Source of the DNA: Acidobacteriota bacterium
GTDB lineage: Bacteria > Acidobacteriota > Terriglobia > Bryobacterales > Bryobacteraceae
DNA length: 32,299 nt
Assembly (NCBI GenBank): GCA_005808865.1
Contig: SYKU01000293.1
Coordinates: 1 to 32,299 of the forward strand
Direction: 5' to 3'
The notes below the pieces were generated by a model. The model searched no databases. It had not been told where the DNA came from and saw only the letters and a program-made list of their open reading frames with translations. Position numbers and translations under genes: made by a program. Below are positions 23,943 to 32,210 of the stretch, piece by piece; positions within the stretch are counted from its first letter, which is position 1; every line of letters begins with the position of its first letter.

Positions 23943-24077
23943 ATGCACTCAACTCAGCCGCATGCCTCCACCGAAGTCGTGTGGATCGTGGCCGATCGCC
24001 GGCGCGGGAGCAAGAGCCTGCGCGGTCAATGGGTCGACGCACTACCAGCCGCCGCCGGGCGCGAATGGTTGGAGTAA
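23943..24077 (+). CDS. Possible small ORF of 44 residues
   Basis: An ATG at 23943, 15 bases after the secretin stop, opens 44 codons (STEVVWIVADRRRGSKSLRG in the middle) ending TAA at 24075-24077. There is no family resemblance and no strong ribosome site. It may be chance. Confidence 0.2.
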   Translation: MHSTQPHASTEVVWIVADRRRGSKSLRGQWVDALPAAAGREWLE

Positions 24078-24223
24078 ATAAGAGTACCCGTTCCGCGCCA
24101 TCTGGTTCAACGGGTTCTCGATCTACTCGCCGCTTGAAAATCTGAGAGACGAACTCTCAAAAATGGACGTGCTAGAAACTAAAATCGTTCGGCACGCAGG
24201 AACCGCGCACCGGTAACCTGCTT
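24078..24223 (+). pseudogene. Protein-like scrap of unknown origin
   Basis: After a stop, the frame EYPFRAIWFNGFSIYSPLEN, then LRDELSKMDVLETKIVRHAG, looks more protein-like than random sequence but has no start codon. It overlaps the antisense HNH scrap. It may be the end of a decayed gene; no family is recognised. Confidence 0.25.
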
Positions 24224-24272
24224 CCGTCAGAACCGTCATTTTCGTGGATTGTGAGACCTCTTTCCTTCCCAT
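24175..24272 (-). pseudogene. HNH endonuclease N-terminal fragment
   Basis: On the minus strand an ATG at 24272 reads MGRKEVSQSTKMTVLTEAGY, then RCAVPACRTILVSS. Small HNH proteins often begin like this (SQK..VLTEAGYRCAVPTCRTILAIDLHH). The similarity stops before the His-rich core, so only about 33 residues remain. It is divergent from nth. Confidence 0.55.
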
Positions 24273-24354
24273 TTGCCCTCGCGCCTCTGACCCGTGCGTC
24301 CCGAGCTTCTCAACCATGCCGCGACAGCATGAAATGCTATCATACGAGATCTCA

Positions 24355-25017
24355 ATGGCCGGAAAGCCAAAAACGGCAGCCGCGCGCAAGGCGCATCTGG
24401 ACGCGATTCTCGCGGGGCTAGACGCGATGTATCCGAACGTCACCTGCGCTCTCACGCACCGCAACCCTTGGGAACTGCTGGTCGCGACTATCCTCTCCGC
24501 TCAGTGCACCGACAAGCGCGTCAACCTGGTGACGCCCGGCCTCTTCGCGAAATATCCTACCGTTAAGGACTTCGCGGCGGTTCGGCCGGAGGTGCTGGCG
24601 GAGGACATCCGCTCTACCGGTTTCTTCAACAACAAGGCGAAGTCGATCGTGGGAGCGGCAAAGGCGGTGCTCGGCACTTTTGGAGGCCAAGTCCCACGTA
24701 CGATTGAGGAGATGCTCACGATTCCGGGAGCGGCGCGCAAGACCGCGAACGTTGTGCTGGGAACGGCGTACGGAATCGCGTCGGGAGTGGTGGTGGACAC
24801 GCATGTGCAGCGGCTTTCGCTGCGCCTCGATCTGACGAAGAACACGGACCCCGTCAAGATTGAGCGCGACCTGATCAAGATCCTCCCGAAGAACCGCTGG
24901 ATTCTGTTTTCACATCAGATGATCCACCATGGGCGAGGCCCCTGCCAGGCGCGGAAGCCTCGCTGCGCCGAATGCGCGATCGAACCGGTTTGTTACTCCA
25001 GAGAGAAGACGGCCTGA
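24355..25017 (+). CDS. nth: Endonuclease III (DNA glycosylase/AP lyase)
   Basis: A 220-residue base-excision repair enzyme that removes oxidised pyrimidines and cleaves abasic sites. I chose the ATG at 24355 (GAG 9 bases upstream), which gives MAGKPKTAAARKAHLDAILA; the ORF start at 24244 overlaps the HNH scrap. The helix-hairpin-helix reads MLTIPGAARKTANVVLG with the catalytic Lys, and GVVVDTHVQRLSLRL holds the catalytic Asp. The iron-sulfur loop CQARKPRCAECAIEPVC has the exact C-x6-C-x2-C-x5-C spacing for a [4Fe-4S] cluster. The usual Gly-x-Gly of the hairpin is GAA here (PGAARKTAN rather than PGVGRKTAN), a small oddity. It is intact and chromosomal in character. The M16 protease gene follows after 55 bases. 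Confidence 0.95.
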   Translation: MAGKPKTAAARKAHLDAILAGLDAMYPNVTCALTHRNPWELLVATILSAQCTDKRVNLVTPGLFAKYPTVKDFAAVRPEVLAEDIRSTGFFNNKAKSIVGAAKAVLGTFGGQVPRTIEEMLTIPGAARKTANVVLGTAYGIASGVVVDTHVQRLSLRLDLTKNTDPVKIERDLIKILPKNRWILFSHQMIHHGRGPCQARKPRCAECAIEPVCYSREKTA

Positions 25018-25072
25018 CCGGCCCTCACTGCCGCCCGAAAGGTGGTAAAAACAAGAGAGGCCCATTTTTCAC

Positions 25073-26359
25073 TTGTCAACCACCGTTGCGCCCATCCGCG
25101 ACATCGAAGTCACCCTGCTTGCAAACGGCGTCCGTGTCATCACCGAGGTCATGCCCCACGTCCGGTCCGTTTCCGTCGGCGTGTGGGTGAACTCGGGCTC
25201 ACGGCGTGAGACCTCCGATCAGAACGGACTTACGCATTTCATCGAGCACATGCTTTTCAAGGGCACAGAGAACCGCTCGGCCGAGGAAATCGCGCGGTCG
25301 GTTGATTCCATCGGCGGCAACCTTGACGCGTTCACCGCCAAGGAAATGGTCTGCTACAACACCAAGGTTCTCGACGAGCACTTGCCCAAGGCCTTCGACG
25401 TTCTGGCGGACCTGGTTCTAAACCCTCTTTTCCGGCCCGAGGACATCGAAAAAGAAAAAGGCGTGATTCTCGAAGAGTTGAAGATGGACGCCGACAGTCC
25501 GGATTATCTGGTCCACGAGATTTTTTCGTCTAACTTCTGGAAAGACCACGCGCTTGGGCGGCCGATACTCGGATCGAAGAAGACTATCGAGAGTTTCGAT
25601 CGCGAAGCGGTCGACTCGTTCTATCGCGGCGCCTACGGGTCGTCAAACACTCTGATCACCGCGGCCGGAAATCTGGCTCACGAGCGAATGGTGGATCTGG
25701 CGCGGCAGCACTTTGAGAAGTTGCCCGATTTGGGGCCGCGTCCCGCCGAGCCCGCGCCCGGCACGTACGCCGCGATCTCGCTAAAGAAGAAAAAGGAACT
25801 GGAGCAGGTGCATTTGTGCCTGGGCGTGCCGTCGTTCCACCTTTCACACGAATCCCGCTTCGCGTGCTACGTGTTGAATACGTTGCTCGGGGGCGGCATG
25901 AGTTCCCGCCTGTTTCAGAACATTCGCGAGCGCCAGGGTCTCGCCTACGCCGTGTTCTCCGAACTGAATACGTACAGCGATACCGGGTGCCTGATGATCT
26001 ACGCCGGTACTTCCCTGAAGTCGGCGCGCAAGGTGGTGGATTCCATTCTCAAGGAGTTCAGCCAACTGAAGAACGAGGAAGTTCCCGCCGAGGAACTGCG
26101 CCGCGCGAAAGATCACCTGAAGGGCTCACTCATGCTGAGCTTGGAATCGACCTCCAGCCGCATGTCGAATCTGGCGAGGCAGGCGATGTATTTCGGCCGG
26201 TTTATCTCGCTCGACGAAGTGACGGCGGCGATCGAAGCGGTGACGGCGGAGGAAATCCAGGGGATCGCGAAGACATTCTTCGGCAGCGAGCAAATTGCGC
26301 TCACGATCCTGGGGAACCTCGGCAACTTCAAGATTGGCCGTCAAGATCTGGTGTGCTGA
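25073..26359 (+). CDS. M16 family zinc metallopeptidase
   Basis: A 428-residue peptidase of the pitrilysin/processing-peptidase family. The inverted zinc motif is HFIEH at residues 55-59 (LTHFIEHMLFKGTENRS), with the third ligand expected near GVILEELKMDADSPDYL. Later come the second-domain signatures LGGGMSSRLFQNIRERQGLA and YAVFSELNTYSDTGCLMIYA. This matches single-chain bacterial M16 proteins of about 420 residues. The TTG at 25073 starts MSTTVAPIRDIEVTLLANG, the right length for the family; GAGAGG lies about 12 bases upstream, which is a long spacing. There is no signal peptide, so a cytoplasmic role in degrading small peptides is likely. It may share a transcript with nth. Confidence 0.93.
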   Translation: MSTTVAPIRDIEVTLLANGVRVITEVMPHVRSVSVGVWVNSGSRRETSDQNGLTHFIEHMLFKGTENRSAEEIARSVDSIGGNLDAFTAKEMVCYNTKVLDEHLPKAFDVLADLVLNPLFRPEDIEKEKGVILEELKMDADSPDYLVHEIFSSNFWKDHALGRPILGSKKTIESFDREAVDSFYRGAYGSSNTLITAAGNLAHERMVDLARQHFEKLPDLGPRPAEPAPGTYAAISLKKKKELEQVHLCLGVPSFHLSHESRFACYVLNTLLGGGMSSRLFQNIRERQGLAYAVFSELNTYSDTGCLMIYAGTSLKSARKVVDSILKEFSQLKNEEVPAEELRRAKDHLKGSLMLSLESTSSRMSNLARQAMYFGRFISLDEVTAAIEAVTAEEIQGIAKTFFGSEQIALTILGNLGNFKIGRQDLVC

Positions 26360-26413
26360 GGCGGGAGCTTCGATTCAGCCGACGAGGCCAGGGCGGGGAG
26401 TCTTCCGAGGAAA

Positions 26414-27274
26414 TCATCTGTTCTCCGGAGCCAGCACTCGATTCCCATCGTAATTCCTTCCCCGCCTGACCCAAATATTCCGATACCGCACCGGCGTATC
26501 GTGATCCTGCAACGCAAACGGCTCCTCCGCTTCGTGCGGCTCATAGGCGCGCACGATGCGGTGCGCCATCTGGCCGATGATCTCCTGATGATGATGGACG
26601 AGAACACCGTTATGAAAAACGGTTGCGTAACCGGGCTTTGCGAGCTTGCCCCCTTCAAACCGTGGTGCTTCGAACACAATATCGAACGTCTGCCACTCGC
26701 CTGGTTTCCGCGAAGCGTTTACGAGCGGCGGCCACTGCCCGTAGATCGCGCCGGCCTGGCCATCGGCGTAGGTTGGCGTGTTGTAAGAATCGAGCACCTG
26801 AATTTCATAGCGGCTCATCAGCAGCACGCCGCTGTTCCCGCGCCATTGGCTCGTGCCGTCGGGCGGGTTCGGAGACGCCCATTCGACATGATACTGTCCC
26901 GACCCGAACCTGTCCCTGGTGACGAGGTCGCCGCCCCCTCCCACCACTTCCACGTAGCCGTTCTCCACTTTCCAACCCGGCGCGCTGACTTTACCCACTT
27001 TGCTCGCCTGCCACTTCGAAAGGTCCCTCCCATCGAACAAGACAATTGCGTCCGAAGGCGCCGGGACAGGCGCGCCGGCAGGTGCGGGAGTCACAACGGG
27101 AGGCTGCGGGCGCTCGATATCGTGAACCTTCCACTTCTGACCCGGCAGCATCGGTGTATCGCTATAGCCAACCGGCGAAGTGCGGCCTTTCTTTGATTGC
27201 TTCGACTGCGCGGCGACGTAGCCAGCAGCCGCAAGCGTCCCTATTCCAATGAGAACGATGAGCTTTCGCATCAT
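26414..27274 (-). CDS. Secreted DUF1080 (3-keto-disaccharide hydrolase-like) protein
   Basis: A 286-residue exported protein. The ATG at 27274 follows AGGAG with 8-base spacing and begins MMRKLIVLIGIGTLAAAGYV, a signal peptide. After a Pro/Ala-rich linker the DUF1080 domain runs from about residue 75: AIVLFDGRDLSKWQASKVGK, GYVEVVGGGGDLVTRDRFGS, GQYHVEWASP, GNSGVLLMSRYEIQVLDSYN, GQAGAIYGQWPPLVNASRKP and a late FALQDHDTPVRYRNIWVR. This is a concanavalin-like jelly roll; related proteins act on glycosides, and some 3-keto-glycoside hydrolases belong here. The substrate is unknown. It sits beside a truncated TonB receptor and downstream of DUF1501/DUF1549 genes on the same strand, a common grouping in Acidobacteria and Planctomycetes. 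Confidence 0.9.
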   Translation of the reverse strand: MMRKLIVLIGIGTLAAAGYVAAQSKQSKKGRTSPVGYSDTPMLPGQKWKVHDIERPQPPVVTPAPAGAPVPAPSDAIVLFDGRDLSKWQASKVGKVSAPGWKVENGYVEVVGGGGDLVTRDRFGSGQYHVEWASPNPPDGTSQWRGNSGVLLMSRYEIQVLDSYNTPTYADGQAGAIYGQWPPLVNASRKPGEWQTFDIVFEAPRFEGGKLAKPGYATVFHNGVLVHHHQEIIGQMAHRIVRAYEPHEAEEPFALQDHDTPVRYRNIWVRRGRNYDGNRVLAPENR

Positions 27275-27290
27275 GCCGGAATCTCCTTGA

Positions 27291-27905
27291 TCACGATACC
27301 ACCTCCGCCGGCGGACCCGGAGACCCAAAGTTCGTGTTATCAGCGCCGTCCAGCACGAACTGGTTTTGCCACATGCTGGCGCCGTTCACCGCGAAGAAGG
27401 CGTCGACGAAGTTGCGCGCCCGCGACGGCAGCACGCCGGGGGCCACGGTCGCAAGTCTTTGATAGTTCCTGCCATTCAGCGGCATCTGGGTAATGATCTT
27501 GTTTTCGACAACATGTCCCAGCGAGGAGGTTTCCGCCTCGAGCAGCGGGGCGTCCGCCGTGACCCTCGATGACCTCATTCACCGCGCCGACGCGGTGCGG
27601 GACATCGAGACGCGCGCGAGTCCCGCGCTTACCACCACGTTCGGCCGCCGAACGGTTCGGAATCCCGGCGCGTAATCGAAACCGAGTACATCCGATAGGA
27701 AGCGCCGTCAACACTGACTAGAAGACGCCGGTTTCATTGCTTTGCGCCTTGTAGGAGACGCTTGTGGTCTGACTGGCCGCTTCAATCAGGGCATTTGGGA
27801 ACAGCAGCGCCGCTTGCGTCCGTCACCACGCCGGTGACGGTAGCGGTGGCGGTCTGTGCGAAGGCAGGATGGGGGTGAAGAGCGACTGCTCCGTAGTTTG
27901 GCAGG
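27291..27905 (-). pseudogene. TonB-dependent receptor, N-terminal remnant
   Basis: The minus strand carries the start of an Oar-like receptor: TATVTGVVTDASGAAVPNAL and SYKAQSNETGVF (regulatory-like domain), a broken middle with stops, then ADAPLLEAETSSLGHVVENK, MPLNGRNYQRLATVAPGVLP and VNGASMWQNQFVLDGADNTN (plug). It ends GSPGPPAEVVS at a stop by 27291; the whole barrel (about 900 residues) is missing. At least two frameshifts are needed to join the pieces. The truncation point lies 17 bases upstream of the DUF1080 start. Confidence 0.75.
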
Positions 27906-27926
27906 AAAACGGCGCGTTCGAACGTG

Positions 27927-29312
27927 CTACGCCAGAATCTCGTTTATGACCTTGCCGCCGACGTCGGTGAGCCTGTAGTCGCGGCCGCTATGCCGATACG
28001 TCAGCCGCGTGTGGTCGATGCCCATCAGGTGCAGAATCGTCGCGTGCAGATCGAACGGCTCTATCGGATTCTCCACTGCCTTGAAGCCGAACTCGTCGGT
28101 CGCGCCGTAGGTGATGCCGCCCTTGAATCCGCCTCCCGCGACCAGCGTGCTGAACCCGTGATTGTTGTGGTCGCGGCCGTTCTGCACGTTGACCAGGCCG
28201 CTCACTTCCACTGCCGGCGTGCGTCCGAACTCTCCACCGATAATGACAACCGTTTCCTGTAGAAGGCCGCTCGCCTTCAAGTCTTGCAACAGCGCCGCGA
28301 TGGGGCCATCGGACTGATTCGCCAGCCTGCGGTGAATCTGAATGTCGTCGTGATTGTCCCAGGGCTGGCCGTTGCCGAAGTACACCTGGACCATGCGCAC
28401 GCCTCGTTCAAGCAACCGCCGCGCGAGCAGGCAGCCGCGCGCGAAGTCGCCCTCGCCGTAGCGCGCCCGCGTGGCTTCGCTTTCCTTGCGGACGTCGAAC
28501 GCATCCATCGCTTCAGTTTGCATGCGGTAGGCCACTTCCATCGACTGGACGCCGGCCTCGAACTGCGGATTCGCGCCGTCCCGTTCCATTTGCAAACGGT
28601 TCAAGCGTGCAAGGAGGTCAAGTTGTCCGCGCTGCTCCCCCGCGTCGAGCGCCTTATTCCGAATGTGCTGGATCAGCTTCTCCGGATCGCTCTCACCATT
28701 CATGATGTGCGTACCCTGATGCACGCCGGGGAGAAAGCTCGACGTCCAAAGCTGCGGCCCGATGACTGGCAATCCAGGGCAGAGCACGACGAAGCCGGGC
28801 AGATTCTGATTCTCCGTGCCCAGTCCGTAGGTGAGCCACGATCCCATCGAAGGATGCCCCGGCAATGGATGCCCGCAGTTCAAGCGGAACAAAGACGGCT
28901 CGTGGTTGGGACGGTTGGTGTGCAGCGAACGGATGACGCAGACGTCGTCGACCAGCGCGCCGAGCTTTGGGAAGATCTCGCTGATTTCGATTCCACTCTT
29001 GCCGCCCCGCCTGAACTCGAAGGGAGACTTGAGAAGGTTTCCTGTCTTCCGCTCCGTTCTGAGATTGCCGGACGGCACGGGTTGGCCGTGGTACTTCGTC
29101 AGCATCGGCTTCGGATCGAAGGTGTCCACCTGGGAAGGACCGCCGTTCAGGAACAGGTACACGACCCTTTTCGCCTTGGCGGGAAAGTGCGTGCGCTTGA
29201 CGGCGAGAGGATTGCCGGAAGTGTTGACCGTTCCCGCGGCGTCTGCCATGCCCGCCAAACCGAGCATGCCGAATCCGCCTCCCATGGTTCCTAACAAATT
29301 GCGACGTGTCAT
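27927..29312 (-). CDS. DUF1501 protein (exported, sulfatase/phosphatase-fold-like)
   Basis: A 461-residue protein with a twin-arginine-like leader (MTRRNLLGTMGGGFGMLGLA). DUF1501 landmarks are RVVYLFLNGGPSQVDTFDPK, HTNRPNHEPSLFRLNCGH, PSMGSWLTYGLGTENQNLPG, LLERGVRMVQVYFGNGQPWD-NHDD, VVIIGGEFGRTPAVEVSG and GRDHNNHGFSTLVAGGGFKG. DUF1501 belongs to the alkaline-phosphatase/sulfatase-like fold; the Asp/His-rich strings are probably metal ligands, but no enzymatic activity is established to my knowledge. It lies 10 bases downstream of the DUF1549/DUF1553 gene on the same strand, the usual pairing in Planctomycetes, Verrucomicrobia and Acidobacteria. They probably act together in the periplasm, perhaps in polysaccharide breakdown. 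Confidence 0.92.
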   Translation of the reverse strand: MTRRNLLGTMGGGFGMLGLAGMADAAGTVNTSGNPLAVKRTHFPAKAKRVVYLFLNGGPSQVDTFDPKPMLTKYHGQPVPSGNLRTERKTGNLLKSPFEFRRGGKSGIEISEIFPKLGALVDDVCVIRSLHTNRPNHEPSLFRLNCGHPLPGHPSMGSWLTYGLGTENQNLPGFVVLCPGLPVIGPQLWTSSFLPGVHQGTHIMNGESDPEKLIQHIRNKALDAGEQRGQLDLLARLNRLQMERDGANPQFEAGVQSMEVAYRMQTEAMDAFDVRKESEATRARYGEGDFARGCLLARRLLERGVRMVQVYFGNGQPWDNHDDIQIHRRLANQSDGPIAALLQDLKASGLLQETVVIIGGEFGRTPAVEVSGLVNVQNGRDHNNHGFSTLVAGGGFKGGITYGATDEFGFKAVENPIEPFDLHATILHLMGIDHTRLTYRHSGRDYRLTDVGGKVINEILA

Positions 29313-29322
29313 AACATGATTT

Positions 29323-31923
29323 TCAATTCACGAAGAGAAATTCGTTCGCGCTGAGGAGCACCTGGGCGTACATCGGCCAGGACTTCTCGTGCGCCTTGAG
29401 GTAATCGAGACCGAGACGCGTTTCCTCGCGCGAAGGCGCGCGTCCGAACAAAATTCTGTAGATCCTCCGGATGCGCGCCGTATCTCCCGGTTCGGATTCC
29501 ACGCGGCAGGCGAGCGCCGCGGCCTGATCCATGACGAACCCGCTGTTCAGAAAGAACAGGCGCTGCAGCGGCGTTGAGGTGAGATCCCGCTGTTCACTTG
29601 TACCGTTGGCGTTCGGAAAATCGAAAAGCGAAAGAGTGACGTCCGGGCGGCGGCGGCTTACGAAGGCGTAAACCGTGCGGCGCCGGTTTGAGTCGGTGAT
29701 CCGCGCCGCGGGCCCACCCACGCTTGCGTCGAGCTTTCCAGAGACGAAGAGCAGAGAATCGCGAAGCGCTTCGGCATTCTGCCGCCGCACATTGGCGCGC
29801 CAGTAGTAGCGGTTGTCGGGGTCGGCCGCGGTGTTCGCAGGCGAATCCTGCGAGCTCAAAGCGTAGGTAGCCGACAGCATGATTTCACGGTGCATCGCCT
29901 TAATCGACCACTTGTTTTCAAGGAACCGCGACGCCAGATAATCGAGCAGCTCCGGATGGCTCGGACGTTCGCCCAATTGCCCGAAGTTGCTGGGCGTTCG
30001 AACGATGCCGCTTCCGAAGTGGTTCAGCCAGATGCGGTTGACCATGACGCGCGGCGTGAGAGGATTCTTCGGATTCGCGATGGCCTCGGCAAGTTCCATC
30101 CGGCCGCTGCCCTTCTTGAATGGCTCAGGCTCGCCGTCGCAAAGTACGCTCAGGAAGCCGCGGGGCGCTTCGTCTCCCAAATTGTCGCGGCTCCCCCGGA
30201 TGTGGATTTTTTGGTTTTTCGGTTCCTCGACGTCGGCGATGGTGTGCAGGAACGGATATTGCTCCGGCACCGCCTTCTCGAAGGACGCGAGATCCGCGCG
30301 CAACGCGTCGAGGTGAGCCTTCCATTCGCCGCTCAGAAAGCGGTCGATCTTTTCCCCGGCATAATACAGGACGCCCGTGGGCGAGAAGAAGTCCTTCCAG
30401 AGAAAATATTTGTCGCGTTCGAGAGAAAGCAGGTCAGCGCGGCTCAAATCGCCTCGGGCTCTGGATCCGCCGAGCCGAATAAAATTCTTCTCCTCGATAG
30501 CCTTCCGCTCCGCCGCCACCGCCAGGAGCAGCGCCTGGAAATCGCGGGCAGCCTTGGCGCGGTCCGAGTCCTCAGCCGCGAACCATGGTTTCAAAAACGG
30601 GTGCTCTTTATCTTTCTTCTCCAGATATTTTCGCCAACGCTCGAGCACGTCGGGATCGAGTCCGTCGGTGGTGACCGCCTTGCCGGCCGCCATGAGGTAC
30701 CCTGCGGAACGGTTGGCGAGAATCTCGGAAAGTTGGGATGCCTGCGTTTCGAGAAACTGCTTCAGCTTCTCTTTCTGATCTTCGACCGCTTTCTTCCGCG
30801 CCTTGTAATCGGCGACGATCTTGTTTTCAGCGAGCGGCCATTCATGACTCTTGGTGCTGGTGAAGATACCAAGCAGGCCATAGTAATCCTTGGTGGGGAT
30901 CGGGTCGAACTTGTGATCGTGGCACTGCGCGCAAGCGGCGGTGAGGCCGAGAAATCCGCGCGTGGTGACGTCGACGCGATCGTCCTGGAACTCGGGGCTA
31001 AGGGCATAAAAACCGAGAGCGGCGGCCTGCTTGGCCTTGTCCCCGCCGGGAGGGTCGAACAGATCGCCCGCGATCTGAGCTTTGAGGAACTGGTCGTAGG
31101 GCAGGTCCTCGTTGAAAGCCTGAATGACCCAATCGCGGTAGCGAAACGCGTTCGCGTAAGGCTCGTCCATAGTTGAGTTGAGTTTGTCGTCCGAGTAACG
31201 CGCGACGTCGAGCCAGTAACGGCCCCAGCGCTCACCGTAATGGGGCGATTCGAGCAGGCGGTCCACCACCTTCGCGAACGCGTTCGGCGAGTTATCGGCG
31301 ACAAAAGCATCCACGTCTTCGGGCTTTGGCGGCAGACCCAGAAGATCGAAGTACGCTCTTCGGATCAGCACTCGTTTCGACGCGGCTGCGGCAGGCTTCA
31401 AACCCTTCGCCTCAAGCGTGGACAGGATGAAGTTGTCGATCGGCGACTTGACCCAAGTCTTGTCTCTAACCGGCGGCGACTCGGGTTTCATTACCGGCTG
31501 GAAGGACCAGAACGCGCGCTGTAGTGACGAGATGCGGTACCCCTCCTCTTTCCTTGCCGACCCGGGAGCGTGGTCAGGCGGCCAGATCGCGCCGAGCTTG
31601 ACCCATGCCGTGAGGTTGCGGATCTCTTCGTCGCCGAGTTTCCCCGCAGGCGGCATCTTGAGTCTCTCATGCGTATGTGAGACCGCGCGAATGAGCAGAC
31701 TGTGCTCGGGATCTCCCGCTACGACAGCGGGCCCGGAGTTGCCGCCCTTGAGTAACGCTGCTCCTGACGTGATTTCGAGGCCGCCCAATTTCGTGGCGGT
31801 GTGGCACGCGGAACAGTTCTTGACCAGGACCGGGCGAATCTTCGATTCGAAGAACTCTTTCGAGCCGGCGGCGGAAAGGACAGGGAGTACGGCCAAGCCG
31901 AACGCTAGTCTCCAGTTCGTCAT
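29323..31923 (-). CDS. PSCyt1/DUF1549/DUF1553 cytochrome-type protein
   Basis: An 866-residue exported protein. Signal peptide MTNWRLAFGLAVLPVLSAAG. A planctomycete-type cytochrome c domain follows with CSACHTATKLGG (Cys37, Cys40, His41) and a late MPPAGKLGDEEIRN that can supply the Met ligand. DUF1549 comes next: PIDNFILSTLEAKGLKPAAA, YFDLLGLPPKPEDVDAFVAD, YGERWGRYWLDVARYSDD and a second C-x2-C-H (CAQCHDHKFDPIPTKDYYGL). After a coiled linker, DUF1553 runs to the end: NPLTPRVMVNRIWLNHFGSG, LLDYLASRFLENKWSIKAMH, LFDFPNANGTSEQRDLTSTP and LLSANEFLFVN. It is probably a haem protein that hands electrons to or from a partner in carbohydrate breakdown. The DUF1501 partner follows at 10 bases. Confidence 0.93.
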   Translation of the reverse strand: MTNWRLAFGLAVLPVLSAAGSKEFFESKIRPVLVKNCSACHTATKLGGLEITSGAALLKGGNSGPAVVAGDPEHSLLIRAVSHTHERLKMPPAGKLGDEEIRNLTAWVKLGAIWPPDHAPGSARKEEGYRISSLQRAFWSFQPVMKPESPPVRDKTWVKSPIDNFILSTLEAKGLKPAAAASKRVLIRRAYFDLLGLPPKPEDVDAFVADNSPNAFAKVVDRLLESPHYGERWGRYWLDVARYSDDKLNSTMDEPYANAFRYRDWVIQAFNEDLPYDQFLKAQIAGDLFDPPGGDKAKQAAALGFYALSPEFQDDRVDVTTRGFLGLTAACAQCHDHKFDPIPTKDYYGLLGIFTSTKSHEWPLAENKIVADYKARKKAVEDQKEKLKQFLETQASQLSEILANRSAGYLMAAGKAVTTDGLDPDVLERWRKYLEKKDKEHPFLKPWFAAEDSDRAKAARDFQALLLAVAAERKAIEEKNFIRLGGSRARGDLSRADLLSLERDKYFLWKDFFSPTGVLYYAGEKIDRFLSGEWKAHLDALRADLASFEKAVPEQYPFLHTIADVEEPKNQKIHIRGSRDNLGDEAPRGFLSVLCDGEPEPFKKGSGRMELAEAIANPKNPLTPRVMVNRIWLNHFGSGIVRTPSNFGQLGERPSHPELLDYLASRFLENKWSIKAMHREIMLSATYALSSQDSPANTAADPDNRYYWRANVRRQNAEALRDSLLFVSGKLDASVGGPAARITDSNRRRTVYAFVSRRRPDVTLSLFDFPNANGTSEQRDLTSTPLQRLFFLNSGFVMDQAAALACRVESEPGDTARIRRIYRILFGRAPSREETRLGLDYLKAHEKSWPMYAQVLLSANEFLFVN

Positions 31924-32210
31924 CGTGTACTTAATTTAATATACTGCCATTCATCGGGAGGCGGCGCAGGCTCGGCGGCATTTGGCGGCCGCCTTCTGCC
32001 GGTTCAGGCTATCCCTCGGCATGGGTCGCCGCTGATGGATCAAGCAAGACGGACTTTCCCCGCGACATCGGTGGCACACACCTGCCGAATCCAGAGCGAA
32101 GATCCGATACGATCCACGCGCTTTAGACCCAGGTTAACCCCAATACTCTTCACTTAACGAGCTTTCTGTGATATTCTATTCTAGAGCACAGCCTCTCGTG
32201 GAGGTGACTC
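31924..32210. other. Divergent intergenic region
   Basis: No gene is seen. An AT-rich stretch just upstream of the minus-strand operon (TTAATTTAATATACTG on the plus strand) probably contains its -10 region. Another AT-rich patch (GATATTCTATTCTAGAG near 32170) precedes the plus-strand KTSC gene. No convincing -35 boxes were found. Confidence 0.4.

Noticed and set aside
28284-29294. 336-residue plus-strand ORF
   Set aside because: Antisense to the DUF1501 gene; no motif or ribosome site.
29890-31176. 428-residue plus-strand ORF
   Set aside because: Antisense to the DUF1549/DUF1553 gene; the minus strand carries haem and domain motifs, the plus strand none.
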